Assembly (NCBI RefSeq): GCF_024806495.1
Contig: NZ_JANUFF010000005.1
Location: 62,001-126,000, forward strand
From: Chryseobacterium sp. JUb7
Lineage (GTDB): Bacteria; Bacteroidota; Bacteroidia; Flavobacteriales; Weeksellaceae
DNA length: 64,000 bases
Reading direction: 5' to 3'
Part shown: positions 8,738 through 16,340 of the stretch, in pieces
Numbering within the stretch: the first letter of the stretch is position 1
Layout: each line of letters begins with the position of its first letter
The notes under the pieces: generated by a model
What the model was told of the DNA's origin: nothing
Database searches by the model: none
What the model saw: only the letters and a program-made list of their open reading frames with translations
Made by a program: the position numbers and the translations under genes

Positions 8738-9568
8738 TTAATTTTTCGCTTCCTGATACGGAAATAATTTCACCAAACCTTCATACAAACTTCTGTGAAG
8801 AATTGTTGCGTGATTGTCTGTTTCCATCATTTTATATTCTACCGTCCAGTTCTTCTTATTTGATTTTTTTAAAACATCAAATAAATCTTCAGCATCTTTT
8901 ACCATCACCGGATGTTCACCTTTTCCAACAGAAACATAAATAAATTTCTTCGTATCCGGAATTTTGGTTAATAATTGAGAAGCCTGTTTTAAAAGACTTT
9001 CATCATCCCACCACAAACTTGGACTGATGATGAAATAATTATTGAACATTTCAGGCTTTTTTAATAAAATTTCTGTTGCTAAAAGTCCACCCAACGATTG
9101 ACCGAAAAGATATTTATCGGTAGTTTTAAACTGACTTTCGATATAAGGTTTCAATTCTTTTTCAAGAAAACTGATGAATTTATCCGAATGTCCCGTTGTT
9201 GGATAATCTTTTTGTAAATCTTTTAAATCAGTGTGAAAAGTGAAGTCTCTTTTTCGATCAATATTAGCAATTCCAACCACAATTGTTTCCGGCATGGAAT
9301 ACATTTGATTAAAGAATTGAACTAAACCTGTCACATGAATAAAATCTTCATTCATACTTCCATCTAAAAGATAAATAATCGGGTAGGATTTTGTTTTGTC
9401 AAAATTTTGCGGAAGATAGATATTCAAAATTCTGTCTTCATTTAAAATTTTAGATTTTATGGTTCTGATTTCTCCAATAGTCAATGGTTTTACATTTATA
9501 GTCTGAGCAAAAGCCACAGATTGAAATGCAACCAGAATACTGAAGAAAATGAGAAGTTTTTTTAACAT
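8738..9568 (-). CDS. Secreted alpha/beta-hydrolase, Fes/IroE-type esterase
   Basis: 276 residues. The N-terminus MLKKLLIFFSILVAFQSVAFAQ is a signal peptide with cleavage after AFA, so the enzyme is exported. PIIYLLDG (about 63-70), the nucleophile elbow LFGQSLGGLLA (about 153-163), ISPSLWWDD and a late histidine in TDNHATILHRS are typical of the putative esterase family that includes enterochelin esterase and IroE. The substrate is unknown. It lies inside the paa cluster, 20 bp after paaY and 114 bp before paaZ, so it should be transcribed with them. It may release phenylacetate or a relative from an ester outside the cytoplasm, but that is only inference from location. Confidence 0.8.
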   Translation of the reverse strand: MLKKLLIFFSILVAFQSVAFAQTINVKPLTIGEIRTIKSKILNEDRILNIYLPQNFDKTKSYPIIYLLDGSMNEDFIHVTGLVQFFNQMYSMPETIVVGIANIDRKRDFTFHTDLKDLQKDYPTTGHSDKFISFLEKELKPYIESQFKTTDKYLFGQSLGGLLATEILLKKPEMFNNYFIISPSLWWDDESLLKQASQLLTKIPDTKKFIYVSVGKGEHPVMVKDAEDLFDVLKKSNKKNWTVEYKMMETDNHATILHRSLYEGLVKLFPYQEAKN

Positions 9569-9588
9569 ATTTAATTTTGTGTGGTAAT

Positions 9589-10182
9589 TTATTTCACATC
9601 ATCCCAAATGCTGTAATCAACAACTTTTGTAGGAATCTGCTGAACATATTCTGTAAAAGGTTCACAAGGAAGAATAGCATCTTTACCTTCTCTCGCTAAC
9701 TCCTGGTATAGTTTTGTTCCTTCTGTTTTCCATCTAATCATTTCATCAGAAACATCACGGATGATTTTTGCAGGACTTCCCACGATTAATTTTCTTGCAT
9801 CACATTTGAAATTTGCGGGAACAAAAGCCAAAGCTCCGATGATACATTCGTCACCGATAACGGCTTTGTCCATCACCACTGCATTCATTCCAACCAAACA
9901 ATTTTTTCCGATATGTCCGGAATGAATAATTGCACCATGACCGATGTGTGCTGATTCTTCTAAAATAGTTTCAATTCCCGGAAAGACATGAAGTGTACAG
10001 TTTTCCTGAACATTCGCGCCGTCTTTGATGATAATTTTACCCCAATCCCCACGGATTACCGCATTGGGACCGATATAAACTTCTTCGCCAATTTCCACGT
10101 TTCCGATGATTACCGCCTGTGGATGAACATAAGCGGATGGTTTGATGATGGGACGAATTCCGTGATATGAGTAAATATTCAT
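9589..10182 (-). CDS. paaY: PaaY-type hexapeptide-repeat protein (gamma-carbonic-anhydrase-like thioesterase)
   Basis: 197 residues, the usual PaaY length. Repeats of the left-handed beta-helix type run through about 11-145 (for example VIIGNVEIGEEVYIGPNAVI and IGHGAIIHSGHIGKNCLVGM), with the histidines expected for a metal site at HVF, IGHGA and IHSGH. A C-terminal helical tail (about 160-197) follows. PaaY proteins hydrolyse stray CoA thioesters formed during phenylacetate breakdown. The paaJ gene lies 157 bp upstream, with an inverted repeat between, and the esterase 20 bp downstream. The family is firm, and the symbol follows from context. Confidence 0.88.
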   Translation of the reverse strand: MNIYSYHGIRPIIKPSAYVHPQAVIIGNVEIGEEVYIGPNAVIRGDWGKIIIKDGANVQENCTLHVFPGIETILEESAHIGHGAIIHSGHIGKNCLVGMNAVVMDKAVIGDECIIGALAFVPANFKCDARKLIVGSPAKIIRDVSDEMIRWKTEGTKLYQELAREGKDAILPCEPFTEYVQQIPTKVVDYSIWDDVK

Positions 10183-10203
10183 AAAATTTTTGTTAAAAAT
10201 TTA

Positions 10204-10329
10204 ATTTAACAATGTATCAATCTAACAGTTTACCAATTGAGATGCTTCGATAGTTCGACAAGCTCACTACAAGCAAGCTCAGCATGACAATGGAATTGTT
10301 ACATTGATACATTTTTATATTGTTACATT
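10204..10329. repeat. Intergenic inverted repeat, paa family, between paaJ and paaY
   Basis: Left arm AACAATGTATCAATCTAACA and inverted right arm TTGTTACATTGATACATT surround an expanded core GAGATGCTTCGATAGTTCG...AAGCTCAGCATGACA. It is the longest copy of the family in this window. Confidence 0.8.
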
Positions 10330-10339
10330 CTTGAAAAAG

Positions 10340-11545
10340 TTATACTTTTTCAATTACCATTGCATAGCCTTGTCCGACACCGATACAAAGGGTACACAAT
10401 GCATATTTTTTATCTTGTTTTTGAAGTTCCATAGCGGCAGAACCAATGATTCTTGCGCCTGAAACGCCAAGTGGATGACCGATTGCAATCGCTCCTCCGT
10501 TTGGATTTATTCTTGAATCATCATCTTTTAAACCTAATGTTCTTGTTACTGCTAAAGCCTGAGCTGCAAAAGCTTCATTCAATTCAATGATATCCATATC
10601 ATCTAAAGAAAGATTCAGTCTTTTTAATAACTTCTGAGTCGCTTCAACAGGTCCGATTCCCATAATCCTTGGCTCAACACCAGCAACAGATGAACCTAAA
10701 ATTTTAGCTTTTGGTTTTAGACCATATTTTTTTACAGCTTCTTCACTTGCCAGAATTAAAGCAGCTGCTCCGTCATTCATTCCAGAAGCATTTCCTGCCG
10801 TTACTGTTCCTTCTTTTCTGAAAGCCGGACGAAGTTTTCCTAATCCTTCCATTGAAGAAGTTGGCTTGATAAATTCGTCTGTATCGAAGATTTTCGGTTC
10901 GCCTTTTCTTTGTGGAATTTCAACTTTTACAATTTCCTCCGCCAGTCTTCCGCTTTGCTGAGCTTTAGTCGCTTTTTGTTGAGACCAGACAGCAAATTTA
11001 TCCTGATCTTCACGGCTAATGTTATGCATATCTGCTAAATTTTCAGCAGTATCTCCCATTCCGTCAACTCCGTATAATTCTTTCATCTTAGGATTAACGA
11101 ATCTCCATCCGAAAGTCGTATCAAACATTTGGCTATCTCTACCGAAAGCTGCGCTAGGTTTTGACATTACATAAGGCGAACGCGTCATATGTTCTACCCC
11201 ACCTGCAATATAAATTTCACCTTCGCCCGCAGCAATTGAACGGAAAGCATTTGCTACCGCCGACATTCCCGAAGCGCAAAGTCTATTTACCGTTTCACCA
11301 CCGATTTTATACGGAAGTCCAGCCAGTAAAAGCCCCATTCTTGCTACATTTCTGTTATCTTCACCCGCCTGGTTTGCGCATCCGAAAATAACATCCTCAA
11401 TTTCTTCAACAGGAACTTCAGGATTTCTTGCTACCACTTCTTTAATAACAATTGCCGCCAAATCATCAGCTCTTACTTCCGATAATCCTCCCTGTAATTT
11501 TGAAATGGGAGTTCTGACATAGTCAATGATATATACGTTATTCAT
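10340..11545 (-). CDS. paaJ: PaaJ: 3-oxoadipyl-CoA / 3-oxo-5,6-dehydrosuberyl-CoA thiolase
   Basis: 401 residues from the ATG at 11545. A longer frame begins at a TTG inside the adjacent repeat and is unlikely. Cys90 in NRLCASGMSA is the acyl-accepting nucleophile, NEAFAAQA and GGAIAIGHPLGVSGAR provide the active-site Asn and His, and CTLCIGVGQG near the end supplies the second Cys. These are the full thiolase signature set. In the pathway it cleaves 3-oxo-5,6-dehydrosuberyl-CoA and later 3-oxoadipyl-CoA, releasing acetyl-CoA. Several thiolases share these motifs, so the specific assignment rests on its place between paaI and paaY. Confidence 0.9.
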   Translation of the reverse strand: MNNVYIIDYVRTPISKLQGGLSEVRADDLAAIVIKEVVARNPEVPVEEIEDVIFGCANQAGEDNRNVARMGLLLAGLPYKIGGETVNRLCASGMSAVANAFRSIAAGEGEIYIAGGVEHMTRSPYVMSKPSAAFGRDSQMFDTTFGWRFVNPKMKELYGVDGMGDTAENLADMHNISREDQDKFAVWSQQKATKAQQSGRLAEEIVKVEIPQRKGEPKIFDTDEFIKPTSSMEGLGKLRPAFRKEGTVTAGNASGMNDGAAALILASEEAVKKYGLKPKAKILGSSVAGVEPRIMGIGPVEATQKLLKRLNLSLDDMDIIELNEAFAAQALAVTRTLGLKDDDSRINPNGGAIAIGHPLGVSGARIIGSAAMELQKQDKKYALCTLCIGVGQGYAMVIEKV

Positions 11546-11555
11546 AATGATTTTA

Positions 11556-12024
11556 ATGTAACAATCTAGCAATGTAACAGTGTACCAATGCTAAATTGGT
11601 TGATTTTTATTTAGACTTGTACTTAATATTTTATAAATAATTTTCCCAATCTCAATGATCTGAAGTTCTAACTTTTCATTAAAAGGATAAGTCTTAGAAT
11701 TCTTACAGAGATAGAGCCAATATTTTGTTTCTTCTAATTCTTTAGCCGCAATTTTAATTTTATTTATAAAATCATTTTTGCTGTGAGGGTTTTGTGCTTC
11801 AAATGCGTTCGCTCCGATACTTGTTCCAGAACGCAACAATTGTTTTGCTATAACAAATTTTCTTCTTTCATCTAACAGTTCACAAAATTCAATTATATCT
11901 AAAGAAAATTAAACTGTTTTCGAAATTAATGGATTGTTGTCAAAGTTTATCATTTGTGTAAAAAATTAATTTTATCTCATCATTATCATTGGTAAACTGT
12001 TACATGGATAGATTTTTATATTGA
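11556..12024. mobile_element. Candidate inverted-repeat element with a four-helix-bundle gene as cargo
   Basis: Left arm 11556-11590 (contains AATCTAGCAATGTAACAG and TACCAATG) is an inverted copy of the right arm 11987-12024 (CATTGGTAAACTGTTACATG and GATAG). Read in the same direction, the two share AATGTAACAGT and TACCAATG with few differences. The only gene between them is the broken four-helix-bundle gene, whose stop codon directly abuts the left arm. The unit fits between the paaJ start (11545) and the paaI stop (12027). Arm-only versions occur in six other gaps of the same cluster. No transposase is inside, so mobility is inference. Confidence 0.5.
11591..11953 (-). pseudogene. Four-helix-bundle protein (TIGR02436, 23S rRNA intervening-sequence family) with in-frame stop codon 15
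   Basis: From the ATG at 11953 the frame reads MINFDNNPLISKTV, then TAA (11911-11909), then FSLDIIEFCELLDERRKF and KQLLRSGTSIGANAFEAQ, continuing to 11591. Without the stop it would be a 120-residue protein, the normal length of the family, with LRSGTSIGAN as its hallmark. The frame on both sides of the stop is the same, so a single nonsense change explains the break. The stretch after the stop could still start at a TTG (11839), but this would lack the first helix. The function of the family is not established; members occur in 23S rRNA intervening sequences and near diversity-generating retroelements (Avd). It sits inside an inverted-repeat element between paaI and paaJ. Confidence 0.75.
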
Positions 12025-12026
12025 GC

Positions 12027-12440
12027 CTAAAGCTCCGTTACTTTTTTTCCGATTTTATAAACTGTTCCGACAAATTTCGCAACCAATTCTTCATTTTGAT
12101 TGGTAATTTTAATGTCATAAACAGCGGTTTTTCTGGTGTCGTTTACTAAGATACTTTCTGCTCTGAAAACATCGCCTTCTTTTCCCGCTTTGGTAAAATT
12201 GATGATACAATTCAGTGCAACAGCTGCATCTCCGGAATTATTAGACGAAAATGCCAGTGCAGAATCTGCAAAAGCAAACGTAACACCTCCGTGAACGGTT
12301 TTTAACCCATTCAACATTTCCTTTTTGATGGGCATTTCGAGTAAACAATAATTTTCTTTGACTTCGATCATTTTAATGTTCATCCACTGGGAAAAATAAT
12401 CCTGATCGAACATATATTCTGCAACCTGTCTTGGATTCAT
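12027..12440 (-). CDS. paaI: PaaI: hot-dog phenylacetyl-CoA thioesterase
   Basis: 137 residues, the standard PaaI length. It shows the hot-dog thioesterase signature LKTVHGGVTFAFADSALAF (about 46-64), in which the HGG loop and the following Asp bind and activate the thioester, and the second half ALNCIINFTKAGKEGDVFRAE typical of the PaaI subfamily. PaaI removes CoA from dead-end hydroxyphenylacetyl-CoA products and so frees the CoA pool. The upstream hypothetical gene ends 1 bp before its start, showing tight co-transcription. Downstream lies the 481-bp gap with the inverted-repeat element. Confidence 0.92.
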   Translation of the reverse strand: MNPRQVAEYMFDQDYFSQWMNIKMIEVKENYCLLEMPIKKEMLNGLKTVHGGVTFAFADSALAFSSNNSGDAAVALNCIINFTKAGKEGDVFRAESILVNDTRKTAVYDIKITNQNEELVAKFVGTVYKIGKKVTEL

Positions 12441-12441
12441 T

Positions 12442-12756
12442 TTAATTTATGTTTGTTATTTCTTCATATAATTCATCAACCAATTTGTCATAAATACTCA
12501 TGGTTTTGCCAAGAATTATCTGTTCGTATGAAAGGTTTTCTGAATCGGATGGATTTTCAGTTGGATAAGCTTCATTTAAGTCAATACCATATTCATTGGC
12601 TAATCTTTTGATCAACCCGCGATATTGGTCATTAAATTTCCCCAATAAATTCAATTTTTCCTGATCATCATGTATTGAAGAAAGTTCCTGAATTATATAT
12701 TCTTTTTCAATGAGAAGCCTCGTTTCCAATTCGGCTCTGAATCCGTTTATATCCAT
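12442..12756 (-). CDS. Small hypothetical protein co-transcribed with paaI
   Basis: 104 residues from the ATG at 12756; an in-frame ATG further upstream (12807) would put the start inside a repeat. It is mostly helical by composition, acidic, with no signal or membrane segment. Visible elements are an N-terminal ELETRLLIEKEYIIQELSSI helix, a middle LLGKFNDQYRGLIKRLANEYG, and a C-terminal IYDKLVDELYEEI helix. I do not recognise a family. The gene ends 1 bp before paaI begins and follows paaH by 56 bp, so it belongs to the paa transcription unit. Possible roles include a small accessory or stabilising factor, without direct evidence. Confidence 0.65.
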   Translation of the reverse strand: MDINGFRAELETRLLIEKEYIIQELSSIHDDQEKLNLLGKFNDQYRGLIKRLANEYGIDLNEAYPTENPSDSENLSYEQIILGKTMSIYDKLVDELYEEITNIN

Positions 12757-12812
12757 AATATTAATTTGAGAATTTGAAAATGAAAACCATTGATAATCAA
12801 TTTTCAAATTGT
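12757..12812. repeat. Intergenic inverted repeat, TTTGAAAAT family
   Basis: TTAATTTGAGAATTTGAAAA is followed by an inverted TTTTCAAATTGTTTAA, with ACCATTGATAATC between. The same word family fills the paaC-paaD gap at 15424-15519. Confidence 0.6.
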
Positions 12813-13946
12813 TTAATTCATTTTACGTAGTAACGGGCTTTGTCTGTATCTTTCTTCTTGATATTCTTCATAAAGACTTTGAAGAGTTTCTGAGATTTTT
12901 GCATAACCGATTTCTTTTCCCCAAGCCAATAATCCTTTTGGATAATTTACCCCTTTCTGCATTGCTAATTCAAGATCTTCGTCGTTCGCAACACCTAATC
13001 TTTTTGCTTCAACCGCTTCATTAATCAACATAGAGATAATTCTCAGAAATATTTGCTGATAAAGGGCATCATCTTTTTCGGCAACAGGTTTTTCAGCACC
13101 TTCAGAATAATCATAAAAACCTTTTCCTGTTTTTCTGCCGTGAAGTTTTGCTTCAGACATTCTTTGTTGAAGAAGAGATGGCTTGTATTTCGGATCGTAG
13201 AAGTATTCGTTGTAAACCGTTTTTGTTACTGAAAAATTGACATCAACACCAATGAGATCCATTAATTCAAACGGTCCCATTTTGAAATTTCCGATTGTCT
13301 TCATGGCTCCATCAACCTGTTCTATTGTTGCGATGTTTTCTTCAACAATTCTTAGGCCTTCACCGTAATAAGGGCGGGCAATTCTGTTAACGATAAATCC
13401 GGGAATATCTTTTGCAATAACAGGTGTTTTACCCCAATCTTTCATAAGATTGTAGATTTTTTCCGCTAAAGATTTTTCTGTTAATAAAGATGGAATAACC
13501 TCAACTAAAGGCATCAATGGAGCCGGATTGAAGAAGTGAATTCCGATGAAACGCTCCGGTTTTTGTAATTCCACACCGAGAGAGGTGATGGAAATAGATG
13601 ATGTATTGGAACCAATCACACAGCTTTCTGAAACATGTTTCTCTAATTCTGTGAAAACTTTGGTTTTAATTTCTTTGTTTTCGATGATGGCTTCGATCAC
13701 TAATTCGCAATCTTTGAAGTCCTTCAATTCTGTAGCAATGGAAATATTAGCTAAGATTTCAGTCATTTTCTCTGCTGAAATCTTCTGTTTATCAACCAAT
13801 TTGGTTAATGTTTTTTCCAAACCTACGGTTGCCGTTTCTACTTGTTTTGCATTGGCATCATAGACCCAAACTTTGCATCCGTTCGTTGCGGCTACTTGTG
13901 CAATGCCGATTCCCATCGTTCCGGCACCGATAATTCCTACTTCCAT
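12813..13946 (-). CDS. paaH: PaaH: 3-hydroxyadipyl-CoA dehydrogenase
   Basis: 377 residues from the ATG at 13946; a longer frame would start within the adjoining repeat. VGIIGAGTMGIGIAQ (about 3-17) is the NAD-binding Rossmann loop. IGIHFFNPAPLMPLVEVI (about 133-150) contains the catalytic His, DIPGFIVNRIARPYYGE the substrate-site Asn region, and a C-terminal helical domain follows with GRKTGKGFYDYSEG. It oxidises 3-hydroxyadipyl-CoA to 3-oxoadipyl-CoA with NAD. It lies between paaG (76 bp upstream) and the small hypothetical gene, all on the same strand. It has one C-terminal domain and is therefore shorter than the E. coli PaaH type (about 475 residues) with a duplicated C-terminal domain. 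Confidence 0.92.
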   Translation of the reverse strand: MEVGIIGAGTMGIGIAQVAATNGCKVWVYDANAKQVETATVGLEKTLTKLVDKQKISAEKMTEILANISIATELKDFKDCELVIEAIIENKEIKTKVFTELEKHVSESCVIGSNTSSISITSLGVELQKPERFIGIHFFNPAPLMPLVEVIPSLLTEKSLAEKIYNLMKDWGKTPVIAKDIPGFIVNRIARPYYGEGLRIVEENIATIEQVDGAMKTIGNFKMGPFELMDLIGVDVNFSVTKTVYNEYFYDPKYKPSLLQQRMSEAKLHGRKTGKGFYDYSEGAEKPVAEKDDALYQQIFLRIISMLINEAVEAKRLGVANDEDLELAMQKGVNYPKGLLAWGKEIGYAKISETLQSLYEEYQEERYRQSPLLRKMN

Positions 13947-14020
13947 AATGTAACAGTGTATCAATGTAACAATGTAACAATCACTGTTAAACTGCTACAT
14001 TGGTACATTGTTATATTAAT
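13947..14020. repeat. Intergenic inverted repeat, paa family, between paaG and paaH
   Basis: AATGTAACAGTGTATCAATG and the inverted CATTGGTACATTGTTATATT form long AT-rich arms around CACTGTTAAACTG. No GAGATGCTTCG core is present in this copy. Confidence 0.75.
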
Positions 14021-14022
14021 TC

Positions 14023-14823
14023 TTATTTTCCTTTATAATTAGGTTTTCTTTTTCCTAGAAAGGCACTTACCCCTTCTTTAAAATCTTCTGTTTCTGCAGC
14101 TTCCTGCTGTAAATCTCCTTCCAGTTCCAATTGCTCTTTCAGCGTATTATTGTAAGAAGCAGCAAATGCTTTTTTGGTTAATTTAAGTCCAACAGTTGGC
14201 ATATTTGATGTTTTTTCTAAAATTTCTAATGATTTAGAAGCGAATTCCTCTTCAGTAAAAATTTCAGCCACCAAACCGTAAGATTTTGATTCTTCAGCAG
14301 ATAATTTCTTACCCGTAAATGCTAAATAATTTGCTAATTGTCTTCCCAATAATTTAGGTAAGAAATACGTTCCTCCTGTATCAGGAATTAAACCGATATT
14401 TGAAAATGCCTGAGCAAAATACGCTTTTTCAGAAGCTAAAACGAAATCACAAATTAATGCCAACATTGCTCCAGCTCCTACTGCAGGACCGTTTACCAAT
14501 GCAACTACAGGTTTTTTGCAACGTGTAATTTCCGTAACCAAAGGGTTGTAATAATCTACTACAATCTTTCTGATGATATCATTGTCATGATGCTCGTTAC
14601 CTTGAACAAACGCATCATCCAGATTCTGACCGGAACAAAAAGCTCTTCCTCTTCCCGAAATGGCCACACATCTTACCGTAGGATCTTCACTACATTCTTT
14701 AACAAAGTCTTTTAGATCTGATAAAGACGGCTTTGTAAGCGCGTTCATAGTTTCCGGCTGATTCAGGTAGGCAATTTTCAGTTTTCCGTCAAAATGCGTT
14801 TCAATATCAAGTTGTGTATACAT
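14023..14823 (-). CDS. paaG: PaaG: enoyl-CoA hydratase/isomerase family, ring-1,2-epoxyphenylacetyl-CoA isomerase
   Basis: 266 residues from the ATG at 14823. It has the crotonase fold, with the oxyanion-hole segments GRGRAFCSGQNL (about 57-68) and NGPAVGAGAMLAL (about 111-123). The single acidic residue Asp148 in GLIPDTGG corresponds to the catalytic Asp of PaaG, whereas hydratases such as PaaF use two Glu. It converts the ring epoxide to oxepin-CoA and can shift double bonds in later intermediates. No separate PaaF-like hydratase gene is in the cluster, so the hydration step must use another enzyme, encoded elsewhere. Inverted repeats lie on both sides. Confidence 0.9.
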   Translation of the reverse strand: MYTQLDIETHFDGKLKIAYLNQPETMNALTKPSLSDLKDFVKECSEDPTVRCVAISGRGRAFCSGQNLDDAFVQGNEHHDNDIIRKIVVDYYNPLVTEITRCKKPVVALVNGPAVGAGAMLALICDFVLASEKAYFAQAFSNIGLIPDTGGTYFLPKLLGRQLANYLAFTGKKLSAEESKSYGLVAEIFTEEEFASKSLEILEKTSNMPTVGLKLTKKAFAASYNNTLKEQLELEGDLQQEAAETEDFKEGVSAFLGKRKPNYKGK

Positions 14824-14837
14824 AGTATTAATTTTTA

Positions 14838-14955
14838 AATTTAACAATGCACTAATTTAGTCATAATGTAACAATTTATCAGTCTAATAATATAACAATT
14901 GTAATGTCATACTGAGCATATTGGTAAACTGTTACATTGATACATTGCTATATTA
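14838..14955. repeat. Intergenic inverted repeat, paa family, between paaD and paaG
   Basis: Left arm words TTTAACAATG and AATGTAACAATTTATCAG, and right arm TTGGTAAACTGTTACATTG plus ATACATTGCTATATTAG. The centre contains TGTCATACTGAGCAT, a trimmed form of the core seen at 8635 and 10204. Confidence 0.7.
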
Positions 14956-14958
14956 GTT

Positions 14959-15423
14959 TTAGTGACATTTAAAATAGTCAAAAGGCTCTAAACAGTCTAA
15001 GCACTGATACGAAGCCTTGCACAATGTAGATCCGAATCTGCTGATCTGTTTTGAATTCATAGAACCACAACGCGGACATTTTTTCGGCTTCCCGATGTGA
15101 TGTTCGTCGGCTCCTTTTTCGGGAGGTGTGATTCCGTACACACGAAGTTTTTCTCTCGCTTCATCTGTCAACCAGTCTGTTGTCCAAATCGGAAACATTT
15201 TGGTGACTACTTTCGCATCCCAACCATTTTCTTTCATGATTTTCATGATGTCTTCCTCAATGGTAAACATGGCTGGACAGGCAGAATAAGTCGGCGTAAT
15301 GGTCACTTCGCAAGAATTCTCACTCGTGATTTTCGCTTCTCTTACAATACCTAATTCCACAATATTGATTACCGGAATTTCCGGATCGGGAACGAGCTCT
15401 AATATTTCTAAAGGATTTTTCAT
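14959..15423 (-). CDS. paaD: PaaD: phenylacetyl-CoA epoxidase subunit (MIP18/DUF59 family)
   Basis: 154 residues from the ATG at 15423; a longer frame would run through the adjacent repeat. The N-terminal part is a DUF59/MIP18 domain with VPDPEIPVINIVELGIVRE (about 10-28) and TPTYSACPAM (about 47-56), as in Fe-S cluster carriers. The C-terminus has a zinc-ribbon-like CPRCGS...CKASYQCLDC. PaaD is needed for maturation or repair of the epoxidase rather than for catalysis. It follows paaC after a 96-bp repeat-filled gap, in the usual ABCD order. Confidence 0.93.
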   Translation of the reverse strand: MKNPLEILELVPDPEIPVINIVELGIVREAKITSENSCEVTITPTYSACPAMFTIEEDIMKIMKENGWDAKVVTKMFPIWTTDWLTDEAREKLRVYGITPPEKGADEHHIGKPKKCPRCGSMNSKQISRFGSTLCKASYQCLDCLEPFDYFKCH

Positions 15424-15519
15424 AATTAATTTGAAAATTTGAAAATGTGCTAATTTGAAAATGATACGTTGCTCGTAATTTTCAAATTCTCCGATTTTCA
15501 AATTAACTCATTGATTTTT
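15424..15519. repeat. Intergenic inverted repeat, TTTGAAAAT family, between paaC and paaD
   Basis: TTTGAAAATTTGAAAATG and TTTGAAAATGATACG on the left face ATTTTCAAATTC and ATTTTCAAATTAA on the right. It is a second repeat family, unrelated in sequence to the ATGTAACA family. Confidence 0.7.
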
Positions 15520-16269
15520 TTACCATGTACATCCCGGATATGCTCTCTGCATATATTGCAATTCACAAAGGATAAATCCAAAATATTCTGTGTGGTAACC
15601 TGTTCTTGATTTTGGCTGCATAAAAGGATTCGTTGGATATTCTAAACCGAAATCTGCAAAATCTTTCTGTGTAATTGCTAAAAATTCTTCATAAAGAGCA
15701 TCTGTATTCGGAGCAATATTTAAAGCTACCAAGTCATCTTCTCCTTCTGTTTTTGCAAATAGACCTTTTGTGTATTCCCAGATACTTTCAATCGCTTTTT
15801 CTAAACGGGATTTACTTTCTTCTGTTCCCTGAGCGAAAATTTTCATCCAGGAAGCAGTGTGAGTATAATGGTATCTTACTTCTTTCAAAGATTTCTGAGC
15901 AATGGCAGACAATTCTTCATTGGCAGAATTCGATAATGCTTCGTACATCAATTTCTGATATACTGCGAAAACATAAACCTTTAAAATTGTCTGTGCATAA
16001 TCTTCGTTCGGAAGTTCCGTCCAGTGTGCATTTAAATATTCATGCTCGTATCTTAAAAATGCCAAATCATCTTCACTTTTACCGTTATCGATCACTCTTG
16101 AAGCATAAACGTAAAAGTTATTCGCCTGACCAAGCTCATCCAACGCAATGTTTGTCAATGCAATATCTTCCTCCAAATAAGGACCTTCACCACACCATGC
16201 AGACAAACGCTGTCCCATAATGAAACTGTCGTCCGCTAGTTTTAATAAATAATTATATAATGGGTTCAT
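15520..16269 (-). CDS. paaC: PaaC: structural subunit of phenylacetyl-CoA epoxidase
   Basis: 249 residues, matching the family length. The opening LLKLADDSFIMGQRLSAWCG (about 9-28), then EDIALTNIALDELGQA and EVRYHYTHTASWMKIFA, are characteristic of PaaC, a four-helix ferritin-like protein that lost full di-iron ligation and supports PaaA in a heterotetramer. It lies between paaB (71 bp upstream) and paaD (96 bp downstream), completing the ABCDE set in one direction. The protein is predicted cytoplasmic. The call rests on family resemblance and on complete cluster context. Confidence 0.95.
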   Translation of the reverse strand: MNPLYNYLLKLADDSFIMGQRLSAWCGEGPYLEEDIALTNIALDELGQANNFYVYASRVIDNGKSEDDLAFLRYEHEYLNAHWTELPNEDYAQTILKVYVFAVYQKLMYEALSNSANEELSAIAQKSLKEVRYHYTHTASWMKIFAQGTEESKSRLEKAIESIWEYTKGLFAKTEGEDDLVALNIAPNTDALYEEFLAITQKDFADFGLEYPTNPFMQPKSRTGYHTEYFGFILCELQYMQRAYPGCTW

Positions 16270-16271
16270 TT

Positions 16272-16338
16272 TTTATAGAATTTAGAAATTAGAGGTTAGA
16301 AATTAGACTAAATTCTAGAATCTAACTTCTAACTTCTT
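16272..16338. repeat. Intergenic inverted repeat, AAATTAGA/TCTAACTTC family, between paaB and paaC
   Basis: AGAATTTAGAAATTAGAGG and AGAAATTAGAC are opposed by TAGAATCTAACTTCTAAC. Related words occur at 21443-21540 and 44737-44838. Confidence 0.65.
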
Positions 16339-16340
16339 TA

